The notes: a model not told the origin generated them from the letters alone. DNA of 64,000 bases from JBHHUI01 sp965248775 (GCA_965248775.1 OZ252150.1:3162001-3226000); one strand, 5' to 3'; numbered from the stretch's first letter, positions 32,723-41,719 are shown. Numbers and translations: made by a program.

Positions 32723-34091
32723 CTAGCGTCGCCGCCTGCGCGCGGGAGCAAGCATGTCTGCCACGCTGGCCCCGAACATTTCACCAGGCAACTTGAAGCC
32801 GTAGGATTCCAGCCGTTTGGAAAAGAATGGCCGGATACCAGTCGGGCGGATTTCGCTGTGCTCCTCTTGATAGGTGAAAATGTCTGACATCACAACTGTT
32901 TCGCCTTCCATGCCGCCGACTTCGGAGATGTGTGTGATCTTGCGAGAACCGTCTGTCAGGCGCATCTGCTGCACGATAAGATCGACGGCGTGCGCAATCT
33001 GTTCGCGGATCACCCGCACAGGCAGGTCCAGCCCTGACATCATGGCAAGCGTTTCCATGCGTGAGATCGTTTCGCGTGGGTTGTTGGCGTGGATCGTTGC
33101 CAGCGATCCATCGTGGCCGGTATTCATGGCTTGCAACATGTCGATGGCCTCGCCCCCGCGCACCTCGCCGATGACGATGCGCTCGGGCCGCATACGAAGC
33201 GAATTCTTAACCAGGTCACGAATGTGGACAGCTCCGGTGCCATCCACATCGGCTGGCCGCGCTTCCAGCCGGACGACATGTGGCTGCCCGAGCTGCAACT
33301 CTGCCGAATCCTCGATGGTGACAATGCGCTCGTCATTAGGAATGTAATTGGAGAGGACATTTAATAGTGTCGTTTTACCCGAGCCGGTGCCACCAGAGAC
33401 GACAATATTCAAGCGGCTGCAGACACACGCATTCAGAAACTCGGCAATCGTTGGCGTGAGCGAGCCAAAGCTAATTAGGTCTTCCATGGTCAGACCTTGC
33501 CCAAACTTCCGGATCGTAATCGATGGGCCGTCGATGGCAACCGGCGCCACAATGGCATTTACACGACTGCCATCGGGCAGGCGTGCATCGACCATCGGCG
33601 ACTTCATGCTGATATGGCGACCCAGCGGCCGGACAATCCGTTCGATAATGCGCAATACATGGGCATCATCGTCGAAAGTGACATTGGAGAGAGAGTTTGC
33701 CTTTGCGCTCGATATAGACTTGCTTCGGGTCGTTCACCATAACTTCGCTCACATCCGGGTCATCCAACAATTGCTGAATCGGGCCGAAGCCGGAAATCTC
33801 CGCTTTTATCTCGGCGAAGAGCACATCGGCCTCAAGTGCATTTAGGTTGACGCCCGCTTTAGAGAAGAGCTTATCGAAGACTTCACGGATACGGGGAGCG
33901 GAGGGCGCATCCTGACTCTCGCCGCCCAGGGCTACTTCCATCTTGTCGGCGAGCCAGCGCCGCAGCCGGGCGTAGTCCTGGGACTTCATTCCACCAGGGG
34001 TGCTGCCACCGGAAGGGGAAGACGGTGCAGGCGCAGGCTTGGATTCAGCGGCGCCGGAGGTCGGTTGTTGGATGCGGTCTTGTAGTGTCAT
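32723..34091 (-). pseudogene. CpaF/TadA-type secretion ATPase, frameshifted
   Basis: The N-terminal part (34091-33666) includes a Pro/Ser-rich leader and the start of the N-terminal domain (REVFDKLFSKAGVNLNALEAD, then LLDDPDVSEVMVNDPKQVYIERKGKLS). The second part (from about 33685) continues as NVTFDDDAHVLRIIERIVRPLG in a different frame, then SGGTGSGKTTLLNVL (Walker A), IEDSAELQL, RPERIVIGEVRGGEA (Walker B) and TGHDGSLATIHAN. It would power a type IV/Tad pilus or type II-like secretion machine. The break falls in a short (CT)4 tract at 33687-33695; one more CT would restore the frame. It may be a sequencing or assembly error or a real mutation. No other tad genes lie in the window. Confidence 0.8.
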
Positions 34092-34129
34092 AAGGCTTTT
34101 TCACTTGCATCGCATTGTGTCGGCTCAGA

Positions 34130-34405
34130 TTAGTCTTCTGGCACGAGCCAGATAATATGCTCTCGGTTGACTGTAAGAAAGGGTACGACAAAGAGGCGCT
34201 TTTCACCGTCCACTGTGAAAACTTCGACATCGGTGATGGCGAGAAATTGCTCGGCAAACTCAATCGTGTCCTTGATACGTTCGTCCTTCCGCAGATGGAT
34301 CTCGCCGACGACCAGATGGGTGGGAAGCTGGATCCGCGTCCGGACTGTTTCCTTACGTAAAATCTGTGTGAAAGATTTACCTTTTGAATCGTATTGAACT
34401 GACAT
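34130..34405 (-). CDS. Small unknown protein (beta-rich, 91 residues)
   Basis: A 91-residue protein with alternating strand and helix character: VRTRIQLPTHLVVGEIHLRKDERIKDTIEF, FLAITDVEVFTVDGEK and LFVVPFLTVNREHIIWLVPED. Small proteins of this design (an OB- or PilZ-like beta sheet) occur often in this phylum, but I cannot name the family with certainty. No signal peptide. The ATG at 34405 follows GGGAAAATATCCC. It lies in the same orientation as cpaF, 39 bp upstream, so co-transcription with the ATPase is possible. Confidence 0.55.
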   Translation of the reverse strand: MSVQYDSKGKSFTQILRKETVRTRIQLPTHLVVGEIHLRKDERIKDTIEFAEQFLAITDVEVFTVDGEKRLFVVPFLTVNREHIIWLVPED

Positions 34406-34503
34406 GGGATATTTTCCCTACGGCATGAACGAATGCGGTTGCTTTCATTATGACACAAAGCCACACATCCGCCATATGGAGATAAATTTTAGGCACCGTC
34501 CCT

Positions 34504-34872
34504 TCACGGCGGGGTGCAGGGGCCAATGTACTCAAACTCACCCGCTGTGAGCGGGGCATAACATTCGACGAAAGTAACGTTTTCCTGGGCGGCCTCCCCT
34601 TCCCAGAGGAAGTAGCGGACGGAGGTGCGGACATAGAATGGGCCGTCCTGAGCGGAGGGCAGCGTCCGTGCTGCTTCCCAGCCGATCCCGCGTTGGCGGC
34701 GCTCCTGCACCATGAAAAATCGGTCTCCCTGAATGCCGCGCTCCCAGGACAATTCACCCCGCACTGCGAGTAGTACGCCCAGCAGTGGCAGCACCATAAC
34801 CCCCAGCCAGAATATAAGGAGAAGGAAATAGAGGCCACGGTGTGGCCAGCGACCAAGTGTAGAAAATTTCAT
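34504..34872 (-). CDS. Small single-TM protein, unknown
   Basis: A 122-residue protein: a short basic N terminus with GRWPHRG, one membrane helix near residues 16-38 (FLLLIFWLGVMVLPLLGVLLAV), then an extracytoplasmic domain with four to five strands (RFFMVQERRQRGIGWEAARTL, VRTSVRYFLWEGE, FVECYAPLTAGEFEYIGPC). I start it at ATG 34872, directly behind GAGGGG, rather than at TTG 34905. Two cysteines at the end may form a disulfide. I do not recognise a family. Confidence 0.5.
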   Translation of the reverse strand: MKFSTLGRWPHRGLYFLLLIFWLGVMVLPLLGVLLAVRGELSWERGIQGDRFFMVQERRQRGIGWEAARTLPSAQDGPFYVRTSVRYFLWEGEAAQENVTFVECYAPLTAGEFEYIGPCTPP

Positions 34873-35181
34873 ACCCCTCGATGTCGGTCGGTCCGTTCCT
34901 TTCAAACTCTATTCACCCCCAGAAGGACAATTAGAAACCTGCCACAGTCCAGTTGCCCGAAACCGTGAGAGTGAGCGCCGCTGTAGTCTACGGATTTGAC
35001 GCAGGTCCGTTGCAATGATCTCACATGTATTGTAGTTATCCCGGAATACGATCGCTAGTTCCGTGTAGATGCGCCCGGCGCTTCCCTCGGGGAACTTCTT
35101 CGGCAAGCCCTTGCACAAGGTCTGCGCCGCGGGCCGGTAGCCCCGGGCGGATTGCAGCAACTGTACACGCCTGTTTTATTG

Positions 35182-35388
35182 TTATTTCTCCCTTATATCG
35201 TTTTCCTTGTCTGACTCTATTTGGACGGTCTCTTGTTCCAAAAAGTCGAATAGTCGTCGCAAAATTGCAAATGTGTGCCGTTTCCTGCTGTGGGTATCTT
35301 CAAGTGCCGCCCGCCAGGGGCCGTTTCCGCTCTCGTGCCACAAGCGCAACAGATATGACTTGTATATAGATGTATGTTCGAATTCCAT
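35182..35388 (-). CDS. Small acidic/basic protein, unknown (68 residues)
   Basis: A protein of 68 residues when started at ATG 35388 (GGAG just upstream). The core, YLLRLWHESGNGPWRAALEDTHSRKRHTF followed by AILRRLFDFLEQE, is a short strand-turn-strand-helix unit. Proteins of this type (LRLW..., WR.SLED..., a final helix with F.FL) are common as unnamed small genes in this phylum. No other clue to function. The sequence between it and the next minus-strand gene (34910-35160) has no convincing start. Confidence 0.45.
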   Translation of the reverse strand: MEFEHTSIYKSYLLRLWHESGNGPWRAALEDTHSRKRHTFAILRRLFDFLEQETVQIESDKENDIREK

Positions 35389-35521
35389 CGCTCCGCTGGG
35401 AATGTTGCTTCGGTATGTTGCGGCCCAGGGACTTGGTTCTCCAAAATTTATCAAAGCCGTTAGCCGCGTTAGTCCTGCATAAGCTTACAGACTAGCCGAT
35501 CAGAGACATCCGATTAGAAAT

Positions 35522-35554
35522 AAAAAGGTCGGGCCCCAAATTTGGAGCCCGACC
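35522..35554 (-). terminator. Intrinsic terminator after the IS-split LysM gene
   Basis: Arms 35527-35534 and 35547-35554 (GGTCGGGC / GCCCGACC) with an inner CCAAATTTGG stem, followed on the minus strand by a run of five T at 35526-35522. It lies 41 bases beyond the last stop codon of the disrupted gene, so the ancestral transcript ended here. Confidence 0.8.
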
Positions 35555-35594
35555 GAATAGAAACGTAAGAGGTTAGTTTGCGGTGACGTATTAA

Positions 35595-36052
35595 CTAGCC
35601 TGCTGTCGGTGGATCCACCTTAACAACATAATTTTCTACGACTATACTGCCGTCCGGTCTGTACAAAGTGAAATCCAACTGTGTCACATGACGTAACGGA
35701 TAGGGGTCACCGACACTCCTGCCTTCCAGGGCCAAATAGTGTGGATTCACAAGGTAGATAATGAGCACACTGCTACCACTCGTGCCAGGCGCGATGTCCT
35801 CCGGGTTCACCCTGAATACATTGCCACAATCGAACCAGCCGTCGTAAAGGTTTATCTCATAATAGTAGACGCGCAGCACAGTGCCGAATTCATCGCGCTC
35901 CAACGGCTCGACGCCCTCCCTGTAGACATGCTCAATGAATCGGCAGCCAACCGCGGCCAGGTGTGTGCGCCCATCACTGGTATGAACAATTACCCGCGGT
36001 ACTAAGGCATTGCCCAGCGCCGGCTGTTCGAAGTAATCGTGGATGGCGTCCG
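35595..36052 (-). pseudogene. C-terminal half of an IS-interrupted LysM gene
   Basis: On the minus strand an open frame from the target site at 36053-36056 to a stop at 35595 encodes about 150 residues: LADAIHDYFEQPALGNALVP, RVIVHTSDGRTHLAAVGCRFIEHVYREG, then YYYEINLYDGWFDCGNVFRVN and LDFTLYRPDGSIVVENYVVKVDPPTAG. It looks like a beta-rich extracellular domain. It has no start of its own. Taken together with 37643-37739 and the LysM gene, it forms one frame once the IS and one CTAG copy are removed. The first ATG inside the remnant would give a 102-residue product of doubtful use. Confidence 0.7.
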
Positions 36053-36056
36053 CTAG

Positions 36057-37642
36057 CAGTTTGTCGGAGAGACAAGTACTTTTACAACATGAATAGCCCT
36101 ACAGGGCAAAATGAGCAGTTGATTGCGACAAAACAAGCGTAAAACAGTGTGCATTTCATGGAGGGCAAACCACCTTCTCTCAGCGAGTAGCAGGCGCGCC
36201 AAAGCAGCCCCGGCTAAAGCACACCCTTTGCTTGGTAGAGGGTGTGCATGCGTTTGAGGTTGAACGCTAGGCAGACCAGACACCATTCCCCGGCTGCTGC
36301 CAGCAGGCCGCGCAGAGAAAACTGGCGGAAGCCCAGGACTTCCTTGATGATACCAATGACGGGTTCCACTGTGCATTTGCGTAAACGGTAGCTGGCTTTG
36401 CCGATTTCGGTTTGTAGTTTGTAAGCCATCTTGACTTTCGGACTGGCATCTTCCGGTGGCGGAGCAGGCATTTGTTCAAAGAAGGTACGCCAGCTTTTGT
36501 GGTGAGGTTCGCGACCGGTAGCAATGTAAGGATCAATGCCAAGCTTCTCAAGTGCTGCGATGTTCGCTTTGCTGAAATATCCATAATCCAAAGCGGCAGC
36601 CTTTGGTTTGCCTACTTTTGGAGAGATGGCATCCAGGGTTGGCTCAGCTTCTTTTTTGTCATTCGGATGGTTCGAAAGTGAAGGCGCCACAATCAAGAGG
36701 CTCTCCTGCTCCACAGCAACTTGAACGTTGTAATGCTGGTCGAAGCCATTATTGGTGCTGTTTTTCATGATGCGAGAGTCCGGATCAGTGAAGTTGTACT
36801 GATCTTTGTCCCGTGGTCCCGGCTGCGGTGGTTTCGGTTTGCGACCTCGGGGTTTATGCCCAGTTTTGCGAGACTTTTCTTCCCGCTCACGCTGTTTGGC
36901 TTCGTATTCAGCCCTCTCGGCTTCATATCGTTCCTGCGCACGGGCTTCTAAGACGGCTTTGGCTTCTGCCAGATTTGCCAAACGTTTCTTGCGAATGGCA
37001 ATTTCGTCTTCAATGACGAGCCCTTCCGGCAACTGGAGATCACCCTGATCAGCTTGCTCACCGAGTTCGAAGAGTTTGTTCACTTCCTGGCGCAGTTGGG
37101 TCTCTAGTTTTATCAGACGCTTGTAACTGACCGCTTTGCTCTTGGATGCATCAGCATGCACCTTGCTACCATCCAGACTGATATTACCCAACTTCAGCAC
37201 CTCAGCAACTTGGGCCAGGAGCAAGATCTGCACAAATAACTCTTGGATCTCAGCCAGAAAGGTTTTGCGAAAGTTGGCAATTGTGTCGTGGTCAGGATGC
37301 AGCCCACTGGCAATATAGCGGAATGGGATACTCTCATAGGTGGCTTTCTCAATCTTACGAGAACTGAACACCCCGTTGGCATAACCATAGAAGAGCAATC
37401 CCAACAGGATCTCTGGCGCAATAGGTTGACCACCCGTCGGTGCATATTGTGCATAGATCATACCCAAATCCAACTGGGCGATAACATCCACCACAAATCG
37501 TGCCAAATGATTGGATGGCAGGGCTTCTTCCAGACTGATTGTCTGTTTGAGCATCACTTCGTAATTGGGTTTCTTGAATTTTCTAGCCATGCCCGTAGAT
37601 TATCACCGATTTCGCTATCTCAGGTTGCTCTCCGACAAACTG
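36057..37642 (-). mobile_element. Insertion sequence, IS1182 family (1586 bp)
   Basis: The ends are inverted repeats of at least 15 bases, CAGTTTGTCGGAGAG at 36057-36071 and its complement at 37628-37642, flanked on both sides by CTAG (36053-36056 and 37643-37646), a 4-bp target duplication. The transposase gene on the minus strand is intact. The insertion lies within the LysM gene. Confidence 0.9.
36214..37590 (-). CDS. IS1182 family transposase
   Basis: A 458-residue DDE transposase, full length. The N-terminal ISLEEALPSNHLARFVVDVIAQLDLG and the APTGGQPIAPEILLGLLFYGYANGVFSSRKIEKA helical domain are typical of the family. The catalytic Asp of the first block is in GNISLDGSKVHADASKSKA, the second in KAAALDYGYFSK, and the Glu in the EPVIGIIKE segment (KCTVEPVIGIIKEVLGFRQFSLRG). 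A long charged insert (residues 180-260, rich in Glu/Arg/Lys) lies between. The reading frame is uninterrupted, so the element could be active. It was inserted into the LysM gene. Confidence 0.92.
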   Translation of the reverse strand: MARKFKKPNYEVMLKQTISLEEALPSNHLARFVVDVIAQLDLGMIYAQYAPTGGQPIAPEILLGLLFYGYANGVFSSRKIEKATYESIPFRYIASGLHPDHDTIANFRKTFLAEIQELFVQILLLAQVAEVLKLGNISLDGSKVHADASKSKAVSYKRLIKLETQLRQEVNKLFELGEQADQGDLQLPEGLVIEDEIAIRKKRLANLAEAKAVLEARAQERYEAERAEYEAKQREREEKSRKTGHKPRGRKPKPPQPGPRDKDQYNFTDPDSRIMKNSTNNGFDQHYNVQVAVEQESLLIVAPSLSNHPNDKKEAEPTLDAISPKVGKPKAAALDYGYFSKANIAALEKLGIDPYIATGREPHHKSWRTFFEQMPAPPPEDASPKVKMAYKLQTEIGKASYRLRKCTVEPVIGIIKEVLGFRQFSLRGLLAAAGEWCLVCLAFNLKRMHTLYQAKGVL

Positions 37643-38177
37643 CTAGTGTCATGTCTATTTTATATCCGTCAGCCTGCACGATCGTGTATTTGCCGCCGGA
37701 AACTGGTAAGCCAGAGATATTGTGGAATGTCACCGTAAATTAAACCTGGGTTCCGTCCTGGGAGTAGAGTGCACTGCCAACTTCGATAATGACCTGGTCT
37801 GTGTTTGTACTATCGGCTGTGGTCGTTGTTGTTGCAGTAGTGCTTATAGATGAAGTCGTGCTGGATGTTGTGGTTGTCGAGGCGCTGTCGCCCGACGATG
37901 AAGAATCCGCTGAGCATTGCCCCTCGGCTCCTATACCAATCCGAATTTTTAATTCGGTGCCTACAAAGATAAGGTTTTGATTTGTTAGGGCGTTATCGCG
38001 AACGATCACAAAGACAGATGTCTTGAACTTATTCGCAAGACCAGTAAGCGTATCTCCCGGTTTGACGACAACCACACAGAAGGTGTCGCCCGCCGCGCCC
38101 ACCGGTGCAACAACTACAAATACGAGTACGAGCGCCACCAGCAGCGTCAGCAGGCTGCGCAATTGATTACGGTGCAT
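37643..38177 (-). pseudogene. LysM-domain protein, N-terminal part, stop codon and IS insertion
   Basis: Residues 1-29 form a signal peptide (LRSLLTLLVALVLVFVVVAPVGAAG), followed by a LysM domain at about 30-80 (CVVVVKPGDTLTGLANKFKT, then LIFVGTELKIRIG) and a Ser/Thr-rich linker (residues 90-125) that should cross the wall. The frame stops with TAA at 37740-37742 after GTQV. Reading straight past this stop, the same frame continues as FTVTFHNISGLPVSGGKYTIV to the CTAG at 37643-37646 and then, across the IS, to 35595. The stop may be a nonsense mutation before or after IS insertion, or the natural end of a LysM protein; I favour the first. The ATG at 38177 lies back to back with the plus-strand gene at 38400. 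Confidence 0.7.
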
Positions 38178-38352
38178 TAATCGATTCCTCTCGAATGTGA
38201 AATTTGGCTTGTAAACTGCGTTAGTTTAACTGAGCCGGCAAAACCTGTCCAGAGGGAGCTCAAATAGTTTATGTCCAGTCGAATGCTCACAGCGCAACAA
38301 AGAAGTGTGAGTTTGAGCATCACATTTTCTATTGATTGGCGATTGCCGATGC

Positions 38353-38358
38353 TATAAT
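38353..38358 (+). promoter_or_regulatory. Extended -10 element before the MBL-fold gene
   Basis: TATAAT with the extended TGC, in the block GATTGCCGATGCTATAAT that is identical to the one before 11458. A weak -35 (TATTGA) lies 17 bases upstream. Expected transcript start is near 38365, leaving a 35-base leader. Confidence 0.65.
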
Positions 38359-38399
38359 CTCGCGACCTTGTTTAAGAAAGGCGCTCCATTAAGGCTTCT

Positions 38400-39026
38400 A
38401 TGCTCCAAATTGAAAAGATTCCTTTAGGCCCGGTTGTAACGAATTGTTATATTGTCGCAGACGAAGAGAGTAAGCTCTGCGTTATCATCGATGCTTCCTG
38501 GGATGCACCCATTATTCTTGAGCGGATTGCGGAACGCGGCTGGACGTTGCAGGGCATCTGGCTGACGCACGCACACTTCGATCATATCGGCGCTGTCGCT
38601 GGGATCATGCAGGCACATCCAGACATCCCACTCGCGTTACACCGTCTGGACAAGCCGCTCTACGACGCCGGCGGTGGCGCGAAGAACTGGGGCATTCCGA
38701 TGGAGTTCGGCCCGGAGCCGAACCTATGGCTCGACGAGATCGATCAGTTGCAACTGGGCGCGCATGCATTCGATGTGTTATTCGTACCCGGCCACGCGCC
38801 CGGACATGTCGCTTTTTACGATCCCATGACGGGCGATCTTTTTGGTGGCGATGTGCTCTTTCAGATGGGCATTGGGCGCTTCGACCTGCCGGGGGCGGAT
38901 TACAACGCGCTGATGAACAGTATCAAAAACTGCTTCATGACGCTGCCCGACGAGACGGACGTGTATCCCGGCCACGGCGAGAATACGACCATCGGCTTTG
39001 AGCGCAGCTCCAACCCGTTTCTATAA
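38400..39026 (+). CDS. MBL-fold metallo-hydrolase, glyoxalase II type
   Basis: A 208-residue metallo-beta-lactamase fold hydrolase. The metal motif THAHFDHIG near residues 58-66 gives HxHxDH, with further ligands in GHAPGHVAFY (residues 134-143), FGGDVLFQMGIGR (with Asp) and the final PGHGENTT. These are the standard ligands of the glyoxalase II-like group, which hydrolyse thioesters such as S-lactoylglutathione or related hydroxyacyl thioesters; in bacteria without glutathione the substrate is unclear. It is a soluble enzyme, without a signal peptide. It is divergent from the LysM gene and converges with the UppP fusion. The ATG at 38400 has AAGG five bases upstream. Confidence 0.85.
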   Translation: MLQIEKIPLGPVVTNCYIVADEESKLCVIIDASWDAPIILERIAERGWTLQGIWLTHAHFDHIGAVAGIMQAHPDIPLALHRLDKPLYDAGGGAKNWGIPMEFGPEPNLWLDEIDQLQLGAHAFDVLFVPGHAPGHVAFYDPMTGDLFGGDVLFQMGIGRFDLPGADYNALMNSIKNCFMTLPDETDVYPGHGENTTIGFERSSNPFL

Positions 39027-39040
39027 ATCCCCGCGTAATA

Positions 39041-40540
39041 CTATTTAATTCCCTCCTGTACCCACACCATCCACGCGCGCAGCTCGCCTTGTGGCTCCTC
39101 TAGAGTGAGTGCAAGCAGGTCCATCGTGAGGTCGTAACTCGCATCAGGGGCAGGCTGCCGGCCGTCTACCTGGAGCGACTTGACACTCTCATCGACGAAG
39201 GGGGCGGGCACATAGCCAATTGCATTGGACGTTTCAGCTACAAAAGCGATGACAGCCTCGTCAGCCGGGGCAGCAATCGCATCTAATGTCGGGCGCAGGT
39301 TTTCTAATGCCAGTTCGTCAAACGCGCGGCGAGTATCCGCGTCATCTTCGCGGCTGATGACTTCGATTTTCAAGTCTGCTCCACCAAGTTCATTCCAGTT
39401 CGAAATGACACCGGTAAAAATGGCCTGCACTTCCTTTGCTGTCAGGTTGGTTACCGGGTTCTCCGGATGAACCACAATGTTTAGGGTCGTCGTGGCGAGT
39501 GAGGTTGCGACCAACTCCGCTTCCGCAGGTGTTGCGAAGGCGACTCCGGCGACGATCTCACTGCTTTGCAAACCCTCTACCAATCGACGCAAAGAGGGAT
39601 ATGTGCTGACCTTTGGCACAAAATCACTTTCGTAAGCGCGCGTCCATTGTTCTGCAAGGGAGCGTGTTGAGGCTGTTGCACCAATGGGAAAGGTGCGCTG
39701 TGCTACAGCTGTGACGGTAGGTGTACAGGCGGCCAGCAAACCGGTCAATGCCAGGAGTGTGCAATACACTGCGAATCCATTTAATGAGCGCTTTTGGAGA
39801 TAGCCCAACAGCCAGCGGATAGAGAGAAATCCCACCAGGCCTGAGGTGACAAAACCAACCGCGATGATTGGGAGCGCGGCCGCAACCCCCCGAATGCTAA
39901 ATATATCTCGGAATGCCAATAGGCTCGCACCGATCATAATTGGCACAGCCATAAGAAAGCTGAAGCGCGCAGCGGTCGGACGATCCAAACCACGAAACAA
40001 GCCGCCGGCAATCGTCGCGCCCGATCGCGAAATGCCGGGGAAGATGGCCAATGCTTGCAGAATTCCCATCACCAGTGCATCTGCCCAGTCTACGCTGCGC
40101 AATCGACGGCCGCGTTCCTGGCTGATACGTTCGGAGATCGTGAGCAGTGCTGCTGTCACGAGCAAGAGTCCGGCAACATTGGTTGGACTCTCAAAGACAC
40201 CTTTGAAGAAATCTTTGAAGAGCGCACCAATGATGACAGCCGGGAACGTGGCAATGATAATCAGCCAGCCGAGGCGGGCATAGCCTCTTCGGAAGGGTGC
40301 ACGTTCCCATAATGCGCTTATTATGGCTGTCGTGATCTTCCAGAGATCCGCGCGGAAATAGATAATGACTGCGACGATGGTGCCCAACTGAACCAGGACA
40401 TCGAAGGCGAAACTTACTTCGGGATCAAACTCCCAGCCCAAAAATGTCGGTACCAGCACCAAGTGCGCCGTACTGGAGATTGGAAGGAACTCCGTTACGC
40501 CCTGCACAATGCCGAGGATGATGGCCTGAAAGATTGTCAT
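39041..40540 (-). CDS. uppP: Undecaprenyl-diphosphatase (UppP) fused to a PstS-like binding domain
   Basis: One uninterrupted 499-residue frame. Residues 1-265 are a complete UppP/BacA integral membrane enzyme, which removes phosphate from undecaprenyl diphosphate so the lipid carrier can be reused in peptidoglycan synthesis: GVTEFLPISSTAHL near 14-27 with the catalytic Glu, PGISRSGATI near 168-177, and about eight helices. The last helix runs directly into LLALTGLLAAC with Cys 272, a lipobox-like end, and then a PstS-like domain of about 225 residues (FTGVISNWNELGG, IEVISREDDADTRRAFDELAL). The PBP part belongs outside the membrane. The frame is clean, so a sequencing artefact is unlikely. 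The domain could sense or bind phosphate released by the UppP part; this is inference. Alternatively the join is a fused pair of once-separate genes. Confidence 0.85.
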   Translation of the reverse strand: MTIFQAIILGIVQGVTEFLPISSTAHLVLVPTFLGWEFDPEVSFAFDVLVQLGTIVAVIIYFRADLWKITTAIISALWERAPFRRGYARLGWLIIIATFPAVIIGALFKDFFKGVFESPTNVAGLLLVTAALLTISERISQERGRRLRSVDWADALVMGILQALAIFPGISRSGATIAGGLFRGLDRPTAARFSFLMAVPIMIGASLLAFRDIFSIRGVAAALPIIAVGFVTSGLVGFLSIRWLLGYLQKRSLNGFAVYCTLLALTGLLAACTPTVTAVAQRTFPIGATASTRSLAEQWTRAYESDFVPKVSTYPSLRRLVEGLQSSEIVAGVAFATPAEAELVATSLATTTLNIVVHPENPVTNLTAKEVQAIFTGVISNWNELGGADLKIEVISREDDADTRRAFDELALENLRPTLDAIAAPADEAVIAFVAETSNAIGYVPAPFVDESVKSLQVDGRQPAPDASYDLTMDLLALTLEEPQGELRAWMVWVQEGIK

Positions 40541-40597
40541 TATTTTGAGGGCTAGAGTTAGGGAGAGGATAAACCTGAGACTCAGCTTGTTACCCGC

Positions 40598-41719
40598 TCA
40601 GCCTTTTCTCTTGTCGTCCGAGCTTCCTGCATATTTGGCAAGAAATACATCCGCCCACTGTCCGAATTCACCCGCTATGATGGCAGCACGCATTTCCCGA
40701 GTCAGGCTCAGGAGCAGATGCAAGTTGTGGATGCTGAGGAGCGTCGCGCTCAGCATTTCTTTTGCAACACACAGGTGGCGGATATAGGCACGTGTGAAGT
40801 TCTGGCAACAGTAACAATTGCAATCAGGCTCTATCGGCCGGCGATCCTCTGCGAATTGGCGGTTCTTCAGGTTGAGTCGGCCTGTGCGAGTCATGGCAGC
40901 ATTGTTACGGGCAAGGCGGGTGGGGAGCACACAGTCGAAGATGTCCACTCCACGCCGGATGCTGTTGACCAAATCTTCTGGTGATCCGACTCCCATCAGA
41001 TAGCGCGGTTTATTCTCCGGCAGGATTGGGTCTATCACCTCCAGCATTGCGTGCATCTCGTCCTTGGTTTCACCCACGGACAAACCACCGATAGCATTCC
41101 CCGCAAAGTCCAGATCGGCGATAAAACGAGCTGACTCCGCGCGCAGGTCTGCGTGTATCCCGCCTTGTGCAATGCCAAACAGCGCCTGCTCTTGGCGAGT
41201 GTGAGCGGTTTTGCAGCGCGCTGCCCAAGCATGCGTGCGTTCGAGCGCGGCTTCGTTCGCGGCCCGGTCGTAAGGTTCCGGACATTCGTCGAAGGCCATG
41301 ATGATATCGGCCCCGAGGTTGTTCTGGATTTCGATAGATTTTTCCGGGGTGAAGCGGTGTAAGGAGCCATCGATATGCGAACGGAAAGTCACCCCATCGG
41401 CATCAATCTGATTCGTATTGCTGAGAGAGAAAACCTGGAACCCACCCGAGTCGGTGAGGATCGGACAAGACCAGTGCATGAAACTGTGCAAGCCGCCGAG
41501 ATCGTGCACAAGCCTGTCGCCGGGACGAAGATACAGATGGTAGGTATTTGCCAGTACAAGAGAAGCATCGAGCGCTTCAAGTTGGGCCGGCGTGACTGCT
41601 TTTACAGTCCCGGCAGTTCCAACAGGGGCAAACAGCGGCGTTTCCAGTCTGCCATGCGGCGTATGGAAAATACCCGCCCGGGCGCGGCCATCTTTAGCAT
41701 TGAGTTCGAATTCAAACAC
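40598..41719 (-). CDS. tgt: Queuine/preQ1 tRNA-ribosyltransferase
   Basis: A 373-residue TGT, full length. It exchanges guanine 34 of tRNAs with GUN anticodons for preQ1. The nucleophile Asp is in DSGGFQVFSL near residues 91-100, the substrate-recognition segments are GGLSVGETKDEMH and YLMGVGSPEDLV, and the zinc cluster is the CxCxxC plus His (CNCYCCQNFTRAYIRH) near residues 306-321. The N-terminal MFEFELNAKDGRARAG is typical. It stands downstream of no other queuosine gene in the window, and queA is not seen. It is transcribed in the same direction as the UppP fusion, with about 60 bp between, so it may be part of the same transcript. Confidence 0.95.
   Translation of the reverse strand: MFEFELNAKDGRARAGIFHTPHGRLETPLFAPVGTAGTVKAVTPAQLEALDASLVLANTYHLYLRPGDRLVHDLGGLHSFMHWSCPILTDSGGFQVFSLSNTNQIDADGVTFRSHIDGSLHRFTPEKSIEIQNNLGADIIMAFDECPEPYDRAANEAALERTHAWAARCKTAHTRQEQALFGIAQGGIHADLRAESARFIADLDFAGNAIGGLSVGETKDEMHAMLEVIDPILPENKPRYLMGVGSPEDLVNSIRRGVDIFDCVLPTRLARNNAAMTRTGRLNLKNRQFAEDRRPIEPDCNCYCCQNFTRAYIRHLCVAKEMLSATLLSIHNLHLLLSLTREMRAAIIAGEFGQWADVFLAKYAGSSDDKRKG

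Noticed and set aside
34909..35160. Minus-strand frame of 83 residues
   Set aside because: TTG start without ribosome site, no recognisable pattern and no neighbour that supports it; left open but not annotated.
36053..36376. Minus-strand 107-residue frame at the left end of the IS1182 element
   Set aside because: It lies in another phase of the transposase 3' end and the IS tip and has no start signal.
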